DNA of 64,000 nt from Nitrobacter sp. NHB1 (GTDB lineage Bacteria; Pseudomonadota; Alphaproteobacteria; Rhizobiales; Xanthobacteraceae): contig NZ_JBAMDA010000001.1 in NCBI RefSeq assembly GCF_036964665.1, forward strand, positions 3,200,001 through 3,264,000. Direction: 5' to 3'. The translations under genes and the position numbers were made by a program. Within the stretch, counting starts at the first letter, position 1; every line of letters starts with the position of its first letter. The notes under the pieces were generated by a model. That model saw only the letters and a list, made by a program, of their open reading frames with translations, was not told the origin of the DNA and made no database searches. Positions 45,026-54,248 of this stretch are shown here, one piece after another.

Positions 45026-45333
45026 CCGCTTCCCCTCGTTGGTCAACGAGGGACTTGATGCCTGAGGGACTGACCCAAACGAAAATGCCGACTTCCAAAA
45101 ACCCGGCCGGCTTCAAATCGGAATACCCGGCCGGAATTAATCGGAATCCGCACGGCATCATGTGAGGATCGACAGAAACCAGTGATACAGCTGGATAAAG
45201 AACCAGCGATCTTGGTTCACGAGTCGGACGCGACCATGCAGCCTGCGCCTCAAGACAATCAACTGATGTCGAAGCACCGCGTTTAAGGCGCAACTTCGAC
45301 TCGAATGGCGAGACCAGGACGGCCAGAACGAAA

Positions 45334-46757
45334 GGTGCCGTAGCGGATTGTGTTGGAATTCGAGGCGCAGCCTCCGGTAGGTCGAGATTATCGTTTCATG
45401 CGGCGAGGTCAATCTGCTGATCGAGCGGCTTGGCAGGCAGCGCCCTCCATCCGTCGATCTTGCCCATCGAGATTTGCCCAGACGCCATCAGCGCCCAGAA
45501 CAGCATGGCCGCGGTTTCGGCCGAAGGTAGCACCGTCTGGGACTTGATGCGCCGCTTGAACTCCTCGTGCAGACGCTCGATGGCATTCGTTGTCCTCGCG
45601 CTTTTCCACTGGCTCGGCGGCAGGCGGGTGAACGCAAAGAGGCGCTCGCCGGCTTCTTCCAGGCTGTCGGCCACCGCACGGCATTTGAGCCGCCATTTGC
45701 GCAGGAAGGCCTTGCGACGGCTCTCGATCTCCTCGGGCGTGGCCGCATAGATCATGTCGGTGTAATCGGCGCTGATCTCCTCATGCAGGCGCTCGGGGGC
45801 ATGGGCAAGCAGATTCCGGTGCTTGTGAACCGTGCAGCGTTGAACGGGAACGCCATCCCACAACGCGGCGATGGCGGCATCGAGCCCCTTGCCACCATCG
45901 ACGATAAGGAATTCGGGCCGACGCAGGCCGCGCCCGACGAGATCATCGAGGACGGTGCGCCAAGCCTCCGCCGTCTCGCCGCCCATGTTCTTGACGCAAA
46001 GCAGGACCTTCTGGCCATCCTCGCGCAAGCCGATTACCACCAGCAGCGAGATCGCGGTCGCCTTGCGATCGAGCCTGACGCGGACCACCGTGCCGTCGAG
46101 GATCAGGCGCACGATCGGCTCATTGGCCAGCGAGCGGGCGTTCCATGCATCCCAGTCGGTCTTGACCTTGCGCCAGGTGCGGCTGACCACGTCCTTGCCG
46201 ATCGCGCCGCCGAACAGCGCGGCAAGTGCACGCCGCACGCGCCGCATGTTGGTGCCGGAAAGATAGACCGAGGCGATCAGCGCATCGGCCGCCTGTGTGC
46301 GCCGTTGGTAAGCACGCAGGGCCTTGCTCTTCCATTCCGCCGTCTTGCCGTCACCGGCGTCGAGGCGCGCTCGTGGCACCGCGATCTCGGTCGCGCCGAA
46401 CGTTCCGGTCAACGTGCGCGTCCGGCGACCGTGGCGGTGGCCGGCAACACCGGCCTCATCATCGCGCTCGACCGGATGCCGCCCATAACGCGGACGGGCA
46501 AGCACCGCATCCAACTCCGCCTCCAGCATCGTCTCGATGAAGCCGCGCACCCGCTCGCGCAGGCCGGCTTCGATCGGGTCAAACCAATCGTCGAAAAGAT
46601 AGCGGGCAGCCTCAGCCCCACGATGATCGGCATCGGTATTCATGGTAGTTATGGTCATGGCGTGGTCTCCTGTTCGACGCTCCAACGTCGGATGATTCGA
46701 GGTTGATCACCCGGAGACTACGCCAACTTCAATTCCAACCACTCCCGCGACGGCACC
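45334..46757 (-). mobile_element. IS256-family insertion sequence, copy B (1424 bp)
   Basis: The ends begin GGTGCCGTAGCGG and GGTGCCGTCGCGG read inward, and the 8-bp target repeat GAACGAAA is present at 45326-45333 and 46758-46765. It is a different member from copy A. Inserted in an integrase remnant. Confidence 0.92.
45396..46658 (-). CDS. IS256-family transposase, copy B
   Basis: A 420-residue Mutator-type transposase. IVRLILDGTVVRVRLDRKAT (first Asp), EFLIVDGGKGLDAAIAALWD (second Asp) and RTTNAIERLHEEFKRRIKSQ (Glu) form the catalytic triad; VQRCTVHKHRNLLAHAPERL is the C-H motif. The start at 46658 (MTITTMNTDAD) was chosen over 46685 because of fit with relatives. Only distantly similar to the transposase at 1054-2328. 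Complete; likely active. Confidence 0.93.
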   Translation of the reverse strand: MTITTMNTDADHRGAEAARYLFDDWFDPIEAGLRERVRGFIETMLEAELDAVLARPRYGRHPVERDDEAGVAGHRHGRRTRTLTGTFGATEIAVPRARLDAGDGKTAEWKSKALRAYQRRTQAADALIASVYLSGTNMRRVRRALAALFGGAIGKDVVSRTWRKVKTDWDAWNARSLANEPIVRLILDGTVVRVRLDRKATAISLLVVIGLREDGQKVLLCVKNMGGETAEAWRTVLDDLVGRGLRRPEFLIVDGGKGLDAAIAALWDGVPVQRCTVHKHRNLLAHAPERLHEEISADYTDMIYAATPEEIESRRKAFLRKWRLKCRAVADSLEEAGERLFAFTRLPPSQWKSARTTNAIERLHEEFKRRIKSQTVLPSAETAAMLFWALMASGQISMGKIDGWRALPAKPLDQQIDLAA

Positions 46758-46914
46758 GAACGAAACAAAGCAACCCGATCATTCCGCCGGCTTAGGCGTT
46801 TCCGTCTCATCATCAACTCGGATGACGTTTTCGGCACACACAGCCACGAGTTGATTCAAAACTCACGACTTGGATATCAGCGTCAGTTCAGTTGCAGACC
46901 TCTGAAAAATTGAG

Positions 46915-47790
46915 TTACTGAGCCTCAGCCATCTTCGGTCGAGATGACGGCATCTGCGCGTTGGTTGCCGATGGCCGGTTCGACGGCGATGCCGGATCCG
47001 GCCATCGGATGGGGGCGTCAGGCGGCGTTTGCTGCGATGCTCGACGCGCAGCGGTTGCCGGAAACACGATCACTTTTGCTCCGACTTTCACTCGCTCATA
47101 AAGGTCCATGACGTCCTCATTGGTCAGCCGGATACAACCGGACGAAACCCGCTTTCCGATCGTATCTGGCTTGTTGGTACCGTGAATTCTATATTCGGTC
47201 TCGCCCAGGTACATCGCCCGAGCGCCGAGCGGATTGCCGGGACCGCCCGCCATAAACCGCGGGAGATAAGGCTGACGCGACAGCATCTCCGCGGGTGGAC
47301 GCCAATCCGGCCATTCAGTTTTCCGAGCCACAGTCTGTTCGCCGGACCATGTGAAACCTTTGCGGCCAACCCCGATGCCGTAGCGCATCGCTTGCCCCTC
47401 GTTCAGAACGAGATAAAGGAAAGTATTTCCTGTATCGATGATGACGGTGCCTGGCGTCTGATGGCTTACGTAGTCAACCACCTGCCGAACAAGTCTGCCG
47501 GGAGCGTCAGCGGCTTTTGGTGTTTCGACCCGTGGCGCCGGGACTGAGATTGCAGCTGGAGCTGATGCTACGTGAACTGGAATTGATACGCGAGCTGGAG
47601 TTGACGGTGCCTGGACTTGGTGCACGGGCGGCCTCTGTGTGGATCGAACGCTCGCAGGACGAGACAGCAAGCTGTACGCCAATGCGGCAGAGGCCATGGC
47701 GCCAATCGCAACCCTTCCTACCACCGGAAGTGCTAGCGGCTTGGTCTTTGCACGTTTGGCCCGCTTCCTCATATTTTTCCCCAGATCCAT
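46915..47790 (-). CDS. L,D-transpeptidase (YkuD domain)
   Basis: A 291-residue envelope protein. Near residues 22-42 a hydrophobic segment (LPVVGRVAIGAMASAALAYS) acts as signal anchor, then comes a proline-rich linker, then the YkuD catalytic domain (about 110-250). IHGTNKPDTIGKRVSSGCIR contains the HGT...SSGCIR signature with the catalytic Cys and His. The enzyme makes 3-3 cross-links in peptidoglycan or attaches proteins to it in the periplasm. Several members occur per genome in this group. Intact; the first non-mobile gene after the transposon nest. Confidence 0.93.
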   Translation of the reverse strand: MDLGKNMRKRAKRAKTKPLALPVVGRVAIGAMASAALAYSLLSRPASVRSTQRPPVHQVQAPSTPARVSIPVHVASAPAAISVPAPRVETPKAADAPGRLVRQVVDYVSHQTPGTVIIDTGNTFLYLVLNEGQAMRYGIGVGRKGFTWSGEQTVARKTEWPDWRPPAEMLSRQPYLPRFMAGGPGNPLGARAMYLGETEYRIHGTNKPDTIGKRVSSGCIRLTNEDVMDLYERVKVGAKVIVFPATAARRASQQTPPDAPIRWPDPASPSNRPSATNAQMPSSRPKMAEAQ

Positions 47791-47873
47791 TTCCTGGTAG
47801 AAATACCTCAGAAAATTATAATAAACTTTGAAGCGATTTCGCTGGGGCTCGAGCCGTTAGTCGTCGTTAACGC

Positions 47874-48278
47874 TTGGACTTGCGCGGGAAAAATGGAGGG
47901 CTTTCTGGTAGCGCTGGACGCGACAGGAGGACCCGACGGCAAACGCGATGGACGGACATTACCGAAGAGTTCAAGCAGGAAGCAGTGCGGCTGGAAACGG
48001 TGTTCAAGACGAAGTTCGGACAGATTCTCGGGATAAGTGAGTCAGGCCGTTTTCTGATGATGGAGAAACTGGGCGACCTTGACGATGCTGAGTACGAGAG
48101 TACGTCAGCGCCTCCGACTTGGTTGAACGACGTGAAGAAAAACGCATTTGGCAAGACAGCCGATGGCAAGATCAAGATTCGCGACTATGGAGCAGTTGAA
48201 ATAGGGACTTCGCTGGCCAAGGCGCCTACACAATTGGCGGGCTGGCAGATCACAAAAAAACGCCTGGGAATAGATTAA
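47874..48278 (+). CDS. Hypothetical protein, start uncertain
   Basis: The part DITEEFKQEAVRLETVFKTK, ISESGRFLMMEKLGDLDDAE and APTQLAGWQITKKRLGID is clearly protein-like, but the 25 residues before it are arginine-rich and may not belong, and the only starts are TTG codons. I do not recognise the family. It ends just before a strong hairpin and upstream of the restriction endonuclease gene, so it may be a decayed or small partner of the defence locus. Confidence 0.5.
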   Translation: MDLRGKNGGLSGSAGRDRRTRRQTRWTDITEEFKQEAVRLETVFKTKFGQILGISESGRFLMMEKLGDLDDAEYESTSAPPTWLNDVKKNAFGKTADGKIKIRDYGAVEIGTSLAKAPTQLAGWQITKKRLGID

Positions 48279-48304
48279 GCCCCACACCGTTTCCGGTGTG
48301 GGGC
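48279..48304 (+). terminator. Hairpin terminator
   Basis: GCCCCACACCG and CGGTGTGGGGC form an 11-bp stem around a very short loop directly after the stop of the hypothetical gene. There is no long T run, so strength is uncertain. It separates that gene from the endonuclease gene. Confidence 0.6.
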
Positions 48305-48381
48305 AAACAGCTCTGCACCTCGCGGTTCATCAGCTTGCGCAGAATTCGTGGTCGCGGGAACAAGCGCAGGGGAGAGCAAAC

Positions 48382-49560
48382 GTGCGAACAATACCTGTCG
48401 ACCAGTTGGCTGTGTCCGAGCTGCACGTTGACGCATGTTATCAGGGCGGCCGCCATGGCAACGCGGGCGACGATCCGCTGCCAAGTCTGCTGCGGGTGGA
48501 TAGTCAAGGAGGCTTCCGCAAGCGAGGAAAGGTGGCGGGCAAGCTTCACATGCTTGTCCTTACATCGAGTCTCGCTGATCCGGACTGGCCGGATTCACTC
48601 GACCGCGAGATGGGTGTCTTCACGTACTATGGGGACAACAAGCAGCCCGGACGGGAGCTGCACGATACCGGACGCGACGGCAATCTCATCCTGCAGAAGA
48701 TATTCACGGCGGCACGGTCAGGCGCCGAAGGCAGACGCGAGGTCCCGCCCACCTTCATCTTCGCGGGAGCTGGTACCTGGCGCGACATGATTTTCCTCGG
48801 ACTGGCGGTGCCGGGGGCGTCTGATCTGGACTCGTCGGAGGAGCTTGTTGCCATCTGGAGAACGGCGAAAGGGCAGCGGTTTCAGAACTATCGCGCGAGA
48901 TTTACGGTACTGAACGCATCGACGATTTCCCGAGCATGGCTCGACAGTCTGATTGCCGGAAAACCTGAGGACAGCCTTGCGCCAGAGGTCTGGCAGACCT
49001 GGGTAAAGACCGGTCGTCGTCAGGCGCTCATGGCGACGCGTTCGCTTGAGTACCGCAGCAAGATCGAACAGCTGCCGGCGGACAAGGAAGGCGAGGCAAT
49101 TGTTCAGGCTATCCGCGACCACTTCGAGGGGAGCCCGCATGCGTTCGAACACTGCGCTGCCGCGATCACCTGCTTCATGATGCCCGACGCCGTGACCCTC
49201 GACGTAACGCGGCCTTCGCGGGACGGAGGGCGCGATGGCGTCGGTCAGCTTCGCGTGGGTGTGGGATCGAGCGGGATCCTCGTTGACTTTGCGTTGGAAG
49301 CAAAGTGCTACTCAGCGACGAATTCAGTTGGCGTCCGTGAAATGTCGCGCCTGATTTCCCGCCTCAGACATCGCCAGTTCGGTGTGCTTGTAACGACAAG
49401 TTGGGTTGATCTGCAGGCCTACAAGGAAATCAAGGAAGACGAGCACCCGATCGTGGTTGTCTCTGCAGCCGACATCGTGGAGCTGCTCCGCAGAAATGGA
49501 AAGGGCAGCGCGGCGACGGTCGTCGCTTGGCTTTCCGAGGAATTTCCCAAATCCGCTTAG
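48382..49560 (+). CDS. AspBHI-like restriction endonuclease
   Basis: A 392-residue nuclease. The N-terminal 190 residues (PLPSLLRVDSQGGFRKRGKV, FIFAGAGTWRDMIFLGLAVP, NYRARFTVLN) resemble the SRA-like recognition domain of AspBHI-type enzymes, which read 5-methylcytosine. The C-terminal part is an Mrr-like PD-(D/E)XK nuclease: SRDGGRDGVG with Asp285 and FALEAKCYS with Glu306 and Lys308. The family cuts methylated DNA, so it would attack modified phage genomes. The GTG start at 48382 follows AGGGGAGAGCAAAC. Its stop overlaps that of the convergent AIPR gene, placing it at the 3' end of the defence operon. Intact. Confidence 0.82.
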   Translation: MRTIPVDQLAVSELHVDACYQGGRHGNAGDDPLPSLLRVDSQGGFRKRGKVAGKLHMLVLTSSLADPDWPDSLDREMGVFTYYGDNKQPGRELHDTGRDGNLILQKIFTAARSGAEGRREVPPTFIFAGAGTWRDMIFLGLAVPGASDLDSSEELVAIWRTAKGQRFQNYRARFTVLNASTISRAWLDSLIAGKPEDSLAPEVWQTWVKTGRRQALMATRSLEYRSKIEQLPADKEGEAIVQAIRDHFEGSPHAFEHCAAAITCFMMPDAVTLDVTRPSRDGGRDGVGQLRVGVGSSGILVDFALEAKCYSATNSVGVREMSRLISRLRHRQFGVLVTTSWVDLQAYKEIKEDEHPIVVVSAADIVELLRRNGKGSAATVVAWLSEEFPKSA

Positions 49561-50540
49561 CTGGGAATGGCCGCCACTATCGCAGCGTCACTTTGGATCA
49601 CGCCGCCACGTTGACAGGCCTGGAAGGCCTCAAGGGCCGGCTTTGCCTGTCTGGCTGACGGCTTCTTGTCCCATCCGCCGGCGGCGTAGCTGGCAAGCGT
49701 TCGGCAGATCCCCGCAACTTTCCAGTGAACAACACCTGCCTTCTGCCCGCGCTCGGCAATTTCAAGCCAAGTTGCGGCGGGGACATGCATGCACTGCTCG
49801 ATCCGCTCGTAGTCGACGACGGAATGGGCTCGGACAGGCACGGAGGATGCGTCGTCGTCATCATCTGCCCCGGCGTACGAGAGTTCTGGCGGGAGCGGGT
49901 CGGACAGTGGCGGCAGCCGATTCACGATATCGAGCCAGCACTCCTCCTTCTTGAACCATTCGCTGGGGTTTTTTTGCCCGGCCGACTGGCGCAGCAGCGT
50001 GTCAATCTGAGGTGCCCAGGCCTCGACCAGCTTTTCAAGCTCTGTGCTGACGGATTGCTGGGACCAGATTCGCTCGAAGTCGACACGGCCCCCGGTCTTC
50101 TGGGCGAGACCGGACACCGCATAGGCGGTGATCTGCGCAGCGTACGCAGGAAACTTCATCGCCCGAATCTTCTTTTCGACCGCGCGATAGAAAATGGCTT
50201 TCGCGACGAGCCGCTTGAACCATGTCGTGTCGGGCGGAGGTGGATTGCTGTCCTTCATGCGCTGCATGTAGTGCTGGAAGTTCTTCTGGCCGCCGAGGCA
50301 GACGCGGTAGGGCAGGCCATCCCACGCGGTCAGATAGCGCGCCACATCAAGCTTGCTGAGCCGGCTGCGTGTTTCGCGGGATCGTGAGCACCGATTTCAG
50401 ATGATCGTGAGCAGGGATTTCGCGGGATCGTGAGCAGCGATTTCAGGCGATCGTGAGCACCCCTTTCGCGGGTGCCTGACGCTTCGGCCGACAAACTCAA
50501 CCGGGTTACGGGTTCCTCATTCAACCGATGAGGAAGCCCG

Positions 50541-52079
50541 ATGCCTACCGAGAGATTGTCGATGCGCCGGATCAGAGAAGTTTTACGTTTGAGGCACCAA
50601 GGGTTGACCGAGCGGGTCATCGCGCGGACCTTGGGGGTGAGTAATGGCGTGGTCCATGGCTACGTGCGGCGAGCGCGCCTGGCGGGGCTCGCCTGGCCAC
50701 TTCCGGAAGGAATGGACGACGATGGCTTGGAACTGTTGCTATTCCCGGCACCGGCGTCAGCGTCGCAAAGCGACCGGCGCCCGATACCGGACTGGGCTTT
50801 TGTCGAGAAGGAGCTTCGCCGCCGCAGCGTGACGCGCCTGCTGCTCTGGGAAGAGTATCGCGCCGCCAATCCGGACGGCTTTGGCTACACCTGGTTTTGC
50901 ACGACCTTCGAGGCCTGGAAGAACCGCGTGCGCCCGTCGATGCGCCAGACCCACATCGGCGGGGAGAAGGTGTTCGTTGATTTTGCCGGCGACACCATCG
51001 ACGTCGTCGATCCGATCACCGGCGAAGCGCACGCCATGAAGCTGTTCGTCGCGGCGATGGGAGCCTCGAACTACACCTACGCCGAGGCTTGCCCAAGCGA
51101 GAGCCTGTCCGACTGGATCGGCGTGCATACCAACCTGTTCAGGTATCTCGGCGGCGTGCCGAAGTTCGTGGTCTGCGATAATCTCAAGGCCGCCGTGACC
51201 AACCCCGATCGCTACGATCCCGGGATCAACCGAACCTATGCCGAGATGGCCGGTCATTACGGCACCGCGATCCTTGCGGCGAGGCCGAGACGACCGAAGG
51301 ACAAGGCCAAGGTCGAGGTCGCCGTCCAGATCGCACAGCGCTGGATTTTGGCGCGCCTGCGCAATCAACGGTTCTTTTCCCTGGCAGAGCTGAATGCTGC
51401 GATTCGTACCCTGGTTGTCGAGCTCAACGCCCGGCAGATGCGCGGATTCGGCACCAGCCGTGCCGAACTGTTTGCCGAGGTCGACCGTCCCAAGCTGGGG
51501 GAGTTGCCGGAGCAGCCCTATGTCTTTGCGCGCTGGAAGCGTTGCCGCGTCGCCCCCGATTATCACGTCGAGGTCGATGGCCATTGGTATTCCACGCCGT
51601 ATCGCCTGATCCGTGAACTCGTCGATGTTCGCATCACCGACAAGACGGTCGAGATCTTCCACAAGGGCCAGAGGATTGCCAGCCACCCGCGTGCGCCGAA
51701 CCGGCGCGGCCACACCACAATTGCCGACCACATGCCGAGCGCGCATCGCCGCTACGGCAAGTGGACGCCGGGAGGGCTGATCGCCGCCGGCGAGAAGATC
51801 GGCCCATCGACCGCGGCGTTTTTCCAGGCCGTCATCGCGGCCCGGCCGCATCCAGAACAAGGCTTTCGCACCTGCCTCGGCATCCTGGCGCTGACCAGGA
51901 GCTACGACGATGCCCGCATCGACGCCGCCTGCCGGCGCGGCATCCTGATCAAGGCGCATTCCGTCGCCTCGATCCGTTCGATCCTCAAGAACGGACTGGA
52001 TCGCGCATTCCTCGACGAGGCAACCGACGACCACCCCCTGCGCCACGGCAACATCCGCGGTCAGGACTATTTCCACTGA
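50541..52079 (+). CDS. istA: IstA transposase, IS21 copy 2
   Basis: Encodes the same 512 residues as the copy 1 protein at 41135-42673, including the DDE triad Asp147, Asp213 and Glu259. Complete and uninterrupted. The identity of both copies shows recent transposition within this replicon. Confidence 0.95.
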   Translation: MPTERLSMRRIREVLRLRHQGLTERVIARTLGVSNGVVHGYVRRARLAGLAWPLPEGMDDDGLELLLFPAPASASQSDRRPIPDWAFVEKELRRRSVTRLLLWEEYRAANPDGFGYTWFCTTFEAWKNRVRPSMRQTHIGGEKVFVDFAGDTIDVVDPITGEAHAMKLFVAAMGASNYTYAEACPSESLSDWIGVHTNLFRYLGGVPKFVVCDNLKAAVTNPDRYDPGINRTYAEMAGHYGTAILAARPRRPKDKAKVEVAVQIAQRWILARLRNQRFFSLAELNAAIRTLVVELNARQMRGFGTSRAELFAEVDRPKLGELPEQPYVFARWKRCRVAPDYHVEVDGHWYSTPYRLIRELVDVRITDKTVEIFHKGQRIASHPRAPNRRGHTTIADHMPSAHRRYGKWTPGGLIAAGEKIGPSTAAFFQAVIAARPHPEQGFRTCLGILALTRSYDDARIDAACRRGILIKAHSVASIRSILKNGLDRAFLDEATDDHPLRHGNIRGQDYFH

Positions 52080-52094
52080 ACCCTGGAGATCCCT

Positions 52095-52856
52095 ATGCTG
52101 ACACATCCTACCCACGAACGGCTGATCACGCTCGGCTTGACCGGCATGGCCAAGGCCATGGAGGAACAACGACGATCACCCGATCTCAACGCGCTGTCGT
52201 TCGAGGAGCGCGTCGGCTTGCTGGTTGATCGCGAGGCCGCAGAGCGCGACACCAAACGTCTCACCACCCGCCTCAAATTCGCAGCCCTTCGGCAAAACGC
52301 ATGCGTGGAAGATATCGACCTGCGCACGCCGCGCGGCATCGATCGCGCTGTGTTCGCCAAATTGATCGCCGGCGATTGGATCGCCCGTCATCAGAACCTG
52401 CTGATCACCGGGGCAACCGGGCTCGGCAAAAGTTGGATTGCCTGTGCACTTGGCCACAAGGCCTGTCGCGACAATCGATCGGTCCAATACCATCGCGTGC
52501 CCCGCCTGTTCGAGGCGCTCGCGCTGGCCCGCGGCGACGGCCGCTATGGCCGCCTGCTCAAAACCATCAGCCGCGTGCAGCTGCTGGTACTCGACGATTG
52601 GGGCCTGTCGGTGCTCAACCCGTCAGAGCGACGCGACCTTCTCGAGATCCTCGATGATCGCCACGGTCGCGCCTCCACCGTCGTCACCAGCCAGGTCCCG
52701 GTCGATCAATGGCACGCCGTCATCGGCGACCCAACATTGGGCGACGCCATCCTGGACCGCCTCGTTCACAACGCCCACCGCCTCCAACTCAGCGGAGAAA
52801 GCATGCGAAAACAGAACGCGCGAAACAGAACGCTTGACGAAGCCGCGAACCCCTGA
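52095..52856 (+). CDS. istB: IstB helper ATPase, IS21 copy 2
   Basis: Encodes the same 253 residues as the copy 1 protein at 40358-41119, with Walker A GATGLGKS intact. It starts 15 bases after the istA stop. Confidence 0.95.
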   Translation: MLTHPTHERLITLGLTGMAKAMEEQRRSPDLNALSFEERVGLLVDREAAERDTKRLTTRLKFAALRQNACVEDIDLRTPRGIDRAVFAKLIAGDWIARHQNLLITGATGLGKSWIACALGHKACRDNRSVQYHRVPRLFEALALARGDGRYGRLLKTISRVQLLVLDDWGLSVLNPSERRDLLEILDDRHGRASTVVTSQVPVDQWHAVIGDPTLGDAILDRLVHNAHRLQLSGESMRKQNARNRTLDEAANP

Positions 52857-54248
52857 ACCAATCACCAAGTCGGCCAAAGCGGCTGCTCATGATCGCCTGA
52901 AATGTCTGCTCACGATCAAATGAAACGAGCGCTCACCATCGAGTGAAATCGCCGCTCACGATCACCGAAATGCGCAGCCGGCGCTGCTTGGGCGTCTGCG
53001 CCCGGAAGCTCTGCTGGTCAGACTTTCGGTAGGCTGCCTTCTGCTCTGCAGCCAAGTAGGAGCCCCTGGCGCGCTCGTAGAACCAGCGCCCCTTGCCGTC
53101 GTCAAGCCACGTGTTGTTCGCCAGAGTTTCGATAAGCTGATGGAAGGGATCGCCTGCGGAGAAGTCCGCGAGCTGCACAGTGTTCTGGCGGTTCGCTGCT
53201 CGCGAAATGGAAGCAACCATCTCGCTCAGATCGGCGCCGCCGACCTTGATGATCTTCACGGGCACGGCGACATTGCCGAGATTGAGATTTTCCTTGCGAC
53301 GCGCCCGGTGAAGCGACGCTGTCGTCTGGCCGCCGTTTACAATCTGCAGGCCCTTCAGTGATTTGATCGACGGTCGTCCGGCCTTGTCGCTTACGATCTC
53401 AAGGTCGTCTACGGTTGCAACGATGCCGTTGTTATACGCCAGGAACATCGAAGGCTGGTCGGCGATGGTGCGCCTGAGTTCGGAGTTGACGCTCTTCCGG
53501 CCCTGCAGTCCAAGAAACGCGCGCACGTTCAATTCGAGGAGACGCACGCCATATCTTTCATAGATGCGCGAAAGGGCCTCGCCCGGCAGCACCGACAGGT
53601 AGGCATCGTATTCGCCGGCCTGACTGGGGACATGGAGACACGGGACAGGGCCGCCCGTGAGCGCCTGAAGATCCACCGTGATATCTGCGCGCGTTTCGCC
53701 CTGACCAAGGACTCTTTGCAGCCGCACGATGTCGTAGGTATCGAACTCGACCCTGTGGTCGCGCCAGTCGGTAGACCCCGTGGTCTTGTCGACCACGCCA
53801 TTGGTGAGAAGGGTGATCTTGACGCTTCCCAGGGTCTTCACCTGAGACTCGATAAGTCTCGCAAGGTCGCTCGCGTCGCTGTTGGAAGGTTCGAGCTGCG
53901 TGGCAAGTCCCTCGACGCAAGCATTGACGAAGCGGATCGCGCGTTCGAAAGCCCGGTTCACTTCGGGCTGCGGAACCCGCGTCGGAGGTAGCTCCTCGCG
54001 ATAGATGGTTGTGAAAAGCTCCAGCCGGGACCGTTCTTCATCGAATGAGTAGCCATCAACGCGATAGATTGCGTTGCGGACGCGGCCCTGCTGGAACAGC
54101 GGAAACGTGCCGTCCAGGTGATTGGCGTCTTCAAGGCGTTCAAGAATCAGTCGAGTAAAGATTTCCTGCGAAAAAGGTTCGTCGTCTGACAGTGAACCCT
54201 CAACTTCCCGGGCGAGTTCCTCGGCGAACTTCGCGATCACGTCGTCCG

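Larger units (their letters stand above)
45158..46782 (-). pseudogene. Integrase-core transposase start, split by IS256 copy B
   Basis: The initiation region at 46758-46782 and the part at 45158-45333 (VLRHQLIVLRRRLHGRVRL, DRWFFIQLYHWFLSIL) match the first 65 residues of the transposase at 5751-6725. The IS256 lies between them. The rest of the gene is missing. Confidence 0.8.
50366..52976 (+). mobile_element. IS21-family insertion sequence, copy 2 (2611 bp)
   Basis: Same ends, length and gene content as copy 1 at 40238-42848, but in the opposite orientation. Flanked by the 6-bp repeat GCCGGC (50360-50365 and 52977-52982). Sits inside the AIPR gene. Confidence 0.93.

Noticed and set aside
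45567-46706. 379-codon plus-strand frame across IS256 copy B
   Set aside because: Antisense shadow of the transposase gene in GC-rich DNA.
50366-50500. Repeated GATCGTGAGCA words considered as a small CRISPR-like array
   Set aside because: They are irregular in spacing and occur at both ends of both IS21 copies, so they are transposase-binding repeats.
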